Assembly (NCBI RefSeq): GCF_026015295.1
Contig: NZ_JAPDUW010000001.1
Span: 248,001 to 312,000 of the forward strand
Source: Segatella copri
GTDB lineage: Bacteria; Bacteroidota; Bacteroidia; Bacteroidales; Bacteroidaceae
DNA length: 64,000 bases
Direction of reading: 5' to 3'
Of the stretch, positions 60,975 to 64,000 are shown piece after piece (the first letter of the stretch is position 1; the number at the start of each line of letters is the position of its first letter). The position numbers and the translations under genes were made by a program. A model generated the notes under the pieces. The model ran no database searches. It was given only the letters and a program-made list of their open reading frames with translations, and was not told the DNA's origin.

Positions 60975-63900
60975 ATGAAGTCATTTATCAGTGAAGACGA
61001 TATAGAGCAGGCGATTTGCAATCGCCTTTCACTTCCCGAATACGGATGGAAGCGAATAGAATGTGACGCACGAGTGGAGGCTCAGGACGATGTCTCCACC
61101 ACAGGTCGTGCCAATCCATCGGAGTGTATTCTGCCCGATGTGTTCCTCGCTGCATTGAAACGACTGAACCCACAGGTGGAGGAGGGTGTGCTGCAAGACA
61201 TCCTCAGGGATTTCCGCAAGGACTATACCGCCACGGATATGGTGGAAACCAACTATAAGCTCTACAACCAGCTACGCAATGGCATCAAGAAGCCTGTTCG
61301 CAAGAACGGCAAGGAGGATTTCGACATTGTGCGACTCATCGACTTCGACCATCCCGAGCGCAACGACTTCCATTGCGTCAACCAAATGTGGATAAAAGGG
61401 CATTATCGCTATCGCCGTCCCGACGTGCTGCTCTTCGTGAATGGATTGCCTGTGGTATTCATCGAACTGAAGAACTCGACCGTCAAGGTGGAGGAATCTT
61501 ATAACAAAAACCTCACCAGCTATCGCAAGGACATCCCGAATATTTTTTCCTTCAACCAAATCTGTGTGTTGAGCAACGGTTTGCAAACCAAGATAGGTGC
61601 CTGGAACAGTCGCTATGAATTTTTCTTCGAGTGGCTGCGTGTGGATAATGAAAAAGAGAAACTCGACCGTGTGCAAATCGCCGAACACGGACTGAGCATT
61701 CAGAACCTGATAGACGGTCTCTTCCGCAAGGACTGTCTCCTCGACTATATCGAGAACTTCATCTTTTTTGATAACAAGCGCATCAAAATCATCGCCAAGA
61801 ACCACCAGTATCTCGGCGTGAACAATCTGATGAAGAGTGTGGAGCGTAGAGAGTCGCTGAATGGCAAGCTTGGTGTGTTCTGGCACACCCAAGGCTCGGG
61901 CAAGAGTTATTCAATGGTGATGTTCGTGAGAAAGGTAAAACGCAAGTTGCATGGTAACTTTACCTTCCTTGTGATTACCGACCGTGAAGACTTGGATGAT
62001 CAGATTCACAAGACTTTCGTGCGTACAGAGGTAATTGGCAACAAGGAAGAGTGCCAACCTAAGAACTCCACTCAGCTGAGGGATTTTCTCAGAACTAATA
62101 AGCCGATGGTCTTTACGCTGATACATAAATTCCAGTACGACAAGACCAAAAAATACCCTCTCCTTTCCGACCGCAATGACATCTTTGTCTTGGTGGACGA
62201 GGCGCATCGCACCCAGTACAAGCAGCTTGCCGAGAATATGCATACGGGACTTCCGAATGCCAACTACATCGCCTTTACAGGTACACCGCTCTTGGGAAGT
62301 AAGAGACTAACCAATCAGTGGTTTGGCGACTATGTGTCAGAATACAATTTCGCCCAAGCCATCGAGGATGGTAGTACCGTGCCGCTTTTTTATAGCAGAA
62401 GAGTGCCGGAGGTGGGATTGACCAACAACTGGCTTGATACTGATATCGACCAGATATGCGAAGAAGAAAACCTCAATGGTCGGGAGAAGGAGCTTTTAGA
62501 GAATTCTTCCTCTCGCATCTTGGAAGTAATCAAGCGTGAGGAACGCTTAGACCGCATAGCCAAGGACATTGCCCACCATTTCCCTCGTCGTGGATTCATG
62601 GGGAAAGGTATGGTTGTAAGTGTGGATAAGTACACCGCCGTAAGAATGTATGACAAGGTGCAGAAATATTGGGCAGAGGAGAAGAAGGCTCTGGTGAAGG
62701 AACGCAACGAAGCTAAGACACGGGAGGAGCGAGAGAAGATAAACGCTATGCTTGCCTATATGAACAAGGTGGAAATGGCTGTAGTTATCAGTAAGGAGGA
62801 CGGCGAGGAAGGAAAGTTTGCAGCCCAAGGGCTTGACATTACTCTTCATCGCAAAAAGTTGGAGGCCATAACTGCCGATGGCAAAGATATTGAGGATAGG
62901 TTCAAGGACAAGGATGACCCATTAAGCTTGGTCTTCGTCTGTGCCATGTGGCTCACAGGTTTTGATGTTCCGTCACTCTCTACGCTCTATCTTGATAAAC
63001 CGATGAAAGGACACACCTTGATGCAGGCTATTGCTCGAGCCAATCGTGTGTTCCCAGGCAAGTCCTGCGGCATCATCGTCGATTACGTCAACGTGTTTAA
63101 GTATATGCAGCAAGCTCTTTCTGATTATGCATCCACTGGTGATGATATGGATTATCCTGCTAAGGATATCGGGCTGTTGATAGCGAATATCGACCGAACA
63201 ATCGTGGAATGTGATGGGTTCTTGCTGTCGCTTGGTGTCAAGATTGATGGCATTATTGCCGAAGGTAATACCCTCGACCAGCTGGAAATGTTCCGTAAGG
63301 CATACAACCGCATCTTAGAGAAAGACGAATGGAAAGACCGATTCAAGGTTCTCACCAATCTCCTGATGAATCTATATGATGCAGCGAAGCCTGAGATATT
63401 TGAACGTGCTTGGTACAATGAAAAGTTTGCGCCGTTAGCATACTTGAACGGCTTGTTCTGTAACCAGATAGACGATGAGAAGTTGCGCAGGGCAAAGCAG
63501 CGTATGGCTGAGACGCTAGATCAGAGCGTTTCATCTGTAATGGTGGGAATGCCAGGCTCTTTGGCTGATGGTTCTATGGCGGCGGATGAACTCCATCCTC
63601 GTCCGGGATACATGATTCATCAAGGCAAAGTCATCGACCTGAGCAAGATAGACGTTGAGGCTCTCCGAAAGGAACTCAACGCCACTCCTTACAAGGCTTT
63701 GGAGGTTGAAGACCTGCGTAGTTTCATCGAGCAAACTTTGGTGCAGATGATTAACAGAAATTGTACTCGTGTAAAGTTCTCTGAGCGATACAAGAACATC
63801 ATCGACAAGTATAATGCCGGTGGAAGTGAGAATGAGGATTACTATGAAAAATTGCTTCAGCTGGTGGAAGAACTGAAGAAGGAGCAATCTCGTTCCACGG

Positions 63901-64000
63901 ATATAGGATTGAAGGAAGAAGAGTTGGAAATCTACGATATGTTGACTTCTGGCAGGAAACTTACCAAGGCTGAGGAGCAAAAAGTGATTCTTGCCTCCAA
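60975..64000 (+). CDS. hsdR: Type I restriction endonuclease subunit HsdR (3' end outside window)
   Basis: 1008 codons visible, no stop. Starts MKSFISEDDIEQAI. N-terminal PD-(D/E)xK nuclease with RRPDVLLF (Asp150) and VVFIELKNS (Glu164, Lys166). Superfamily-2 translocase: TQGSGKSYSM (Walker A, ~305-314), VITDREDLDDQI, LVDEAHRTQY (motif II, ~407), FTGTPLLG (motif III), and in the second RecA lobe MQAIARANRVFPGK (motif VI). C-terminal helical region for binding HsdM. With HsdM2-HsdS it would translocate and cut unmethylated DNA. Catalytic residues visible are intact. Confidence 0.94.
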   Translation, partial: MKSFISEDDIEQAICNRLSLPEYGWKRIECDARVEAQDDVSTTGRANPSECILPDVFLAALKRLNPQVEEGVLQDILRDFRKDYTATDMVETNYKLYNQLRNGIKKPVRKNGKEDFDIVRLIDFDHPERNDFHCVNQMWIKGHYRYRRPDVLLFVNGLPVVFIELKNSTVKVEESYNKNLTSYRKDIPNIFSFNQICVLSNGLQTKIGAWNSRYEFFFEWLRVDNEKEKLDRVQIAEHGLSIQNLIDGLFRKDCLLDYIENFIFFDNKRIKIIAKNHQYLGVNNLMKSVERRESLNGKLGVFWHTQGSGKSYSMVMFVRKVKRKLHGNFTFLVITDREDLDDQIHKTFVRTEVIGNKEECQPKNSTQLRDFLRTNKPMVFTLIHKFQYDKTKKYPLLSDRNDIFVLVDEAHRTQYKQLAENMHTGLPNANYIAFTGTPLLGSKRLTNQWFGDYVSEYNFAQAIEDGSTVPLFYSRRVPEVGLTNNWLDTDIDQICEEENLNGREKELLENSSSRILEVIKREERLDRIAKDIAHHFPRRGFMGKGMVVSVDKYTAVRMYDKVQKYWAEEKKALVKERNEAKTREEREKINAMLAYMNKVEMAVVISKEDGEEGKFAAQGLDITLHRKKLEAITADGKDIEDRFKDKDDPLSLVFVCAMWLTGFDVPSLSTLYLDKPMKGHTLMQAIARANRVFPGKSCGIIVDYVNVFKYMQQALSDYASTGDDMDYPAKDIGLLIANIDRTIVECDGFLLSLGVKIDGIIAEGNTLDQLEMFRKAYNRILEKDEWKDRFKVLTNLLMNLYDAAKPEIFERAWYNEKFAPLAYLNGLFCNQIDDEKLRRAKQRMAETLDQSVSSVMVGMPGSLADGSMAADELHPRPGYMIHQGKVIDLSKIDVEALRKELNATPYKALEVEDLRSFIEQTLVQMINRNCTRVKFSERYKNIIDKYNAGGSENEDYYEKLLQLVEELKKEQSRSTDIGLKEEELEIYDMLTSGRKLTKAEEQKVILAS

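Overview
The window reads as a chromosome segment of a gut Bacteroidota of the Prevotella/Segatella type. Evidence: two SusC/SusD pairs, promoters built on a TAnnTTTG -7 box with TTTG about 20 bp upstream, A-rich rather than Shine-Dalgarno leaders, IYxxxGKK(Y)VxK-type C-terminal tails on secreted enzymes, and tRNA genes without an encoded CCA. The species assignment is an inference from memory of protein families, not from a search.

Region 1 (1-25.3 kb) is a pectin utilisation locus. After the 3' end of a GH57 amylase gene come, on the minus strand, a GH43 and a GH28 gene (one unit), a SusC/SusD pair, a second SusC/SusD pair with a DUF4957-type surface lipoprotein, a multidomain CE8 pectin methylesterase, and a GH28-GH105 fusion. 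A small exported protein is divergent from the CE8 gene. The logic is de-esterification (CE8), backbone cleavage (GH28), removal of side sugars (GH43), import of oligomers (SusC/D) and hydrolysis of unsaturated ends (GH105). Four of the transcription units carry the same near-palindrome, GWAAACGWTTRC-like, 41-51 bp upstream of the -7 box; no regulator gene for it lies in the window.

Region 2 (25.4-34.6 kb) holds an orphan ECF sigma factor, rpe, and a complete trp operon in the order D-C-F-A-B-E-G. The operon is preceded by an unannotated 19-residue leader peptide with three consecutive Trp codons, a strong terminator and a precisely placed antiterminator strand: a classical attenuator that can be read base by base. 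Every junction in the operon is padded with a different AT-rich tandem repeat or hairpin module.

Region 3 (34.7-55.3 kb) is mostly housekeeping: ROK glucokinase, LysE-type exporter, DUF4924, prfC, ClC channel, fmt, tsaC-like, two tandem tRNA-His genes, secG, a TPR-like protein, lptE, a sigma-54 activator, pdxA, DUF4837, rlmN, then a 1260-residue fusion of a GT2 glycosyltransferase, a HIT/GDP-sugar-phosphorylase-like DUF4922 domain and a SpoIID/LytB domain, coupled to an AmpG-like permease. This pair looks like an uncharacterised cell-wall recycling unit. A YjbQ-family gene follows.

Region 4 (55.3-64 kb) is accessory: a small unknown protein with a long leader, a microbial PARG-type ADP-ribose glycohydrolase preceded by a 57-residue protein with a perfect Shine-Dalgarno (unusual here), a decayed DUF2442-like fragment, and a type I restriction-modification operon hsdM-hsdS-hsdR (hsdR runs off the window). 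The hsdM leader is about 430 nt long and packed with long, mutually exclusive helices, the last of which buries the hsdM start codon. Together with the peptidoglycan fusion and the PUL-wide operator, this is the most promising unexplained signal in the window.

Hand-read coordinates of short sites can be off by a base or two in homopolymer runs.
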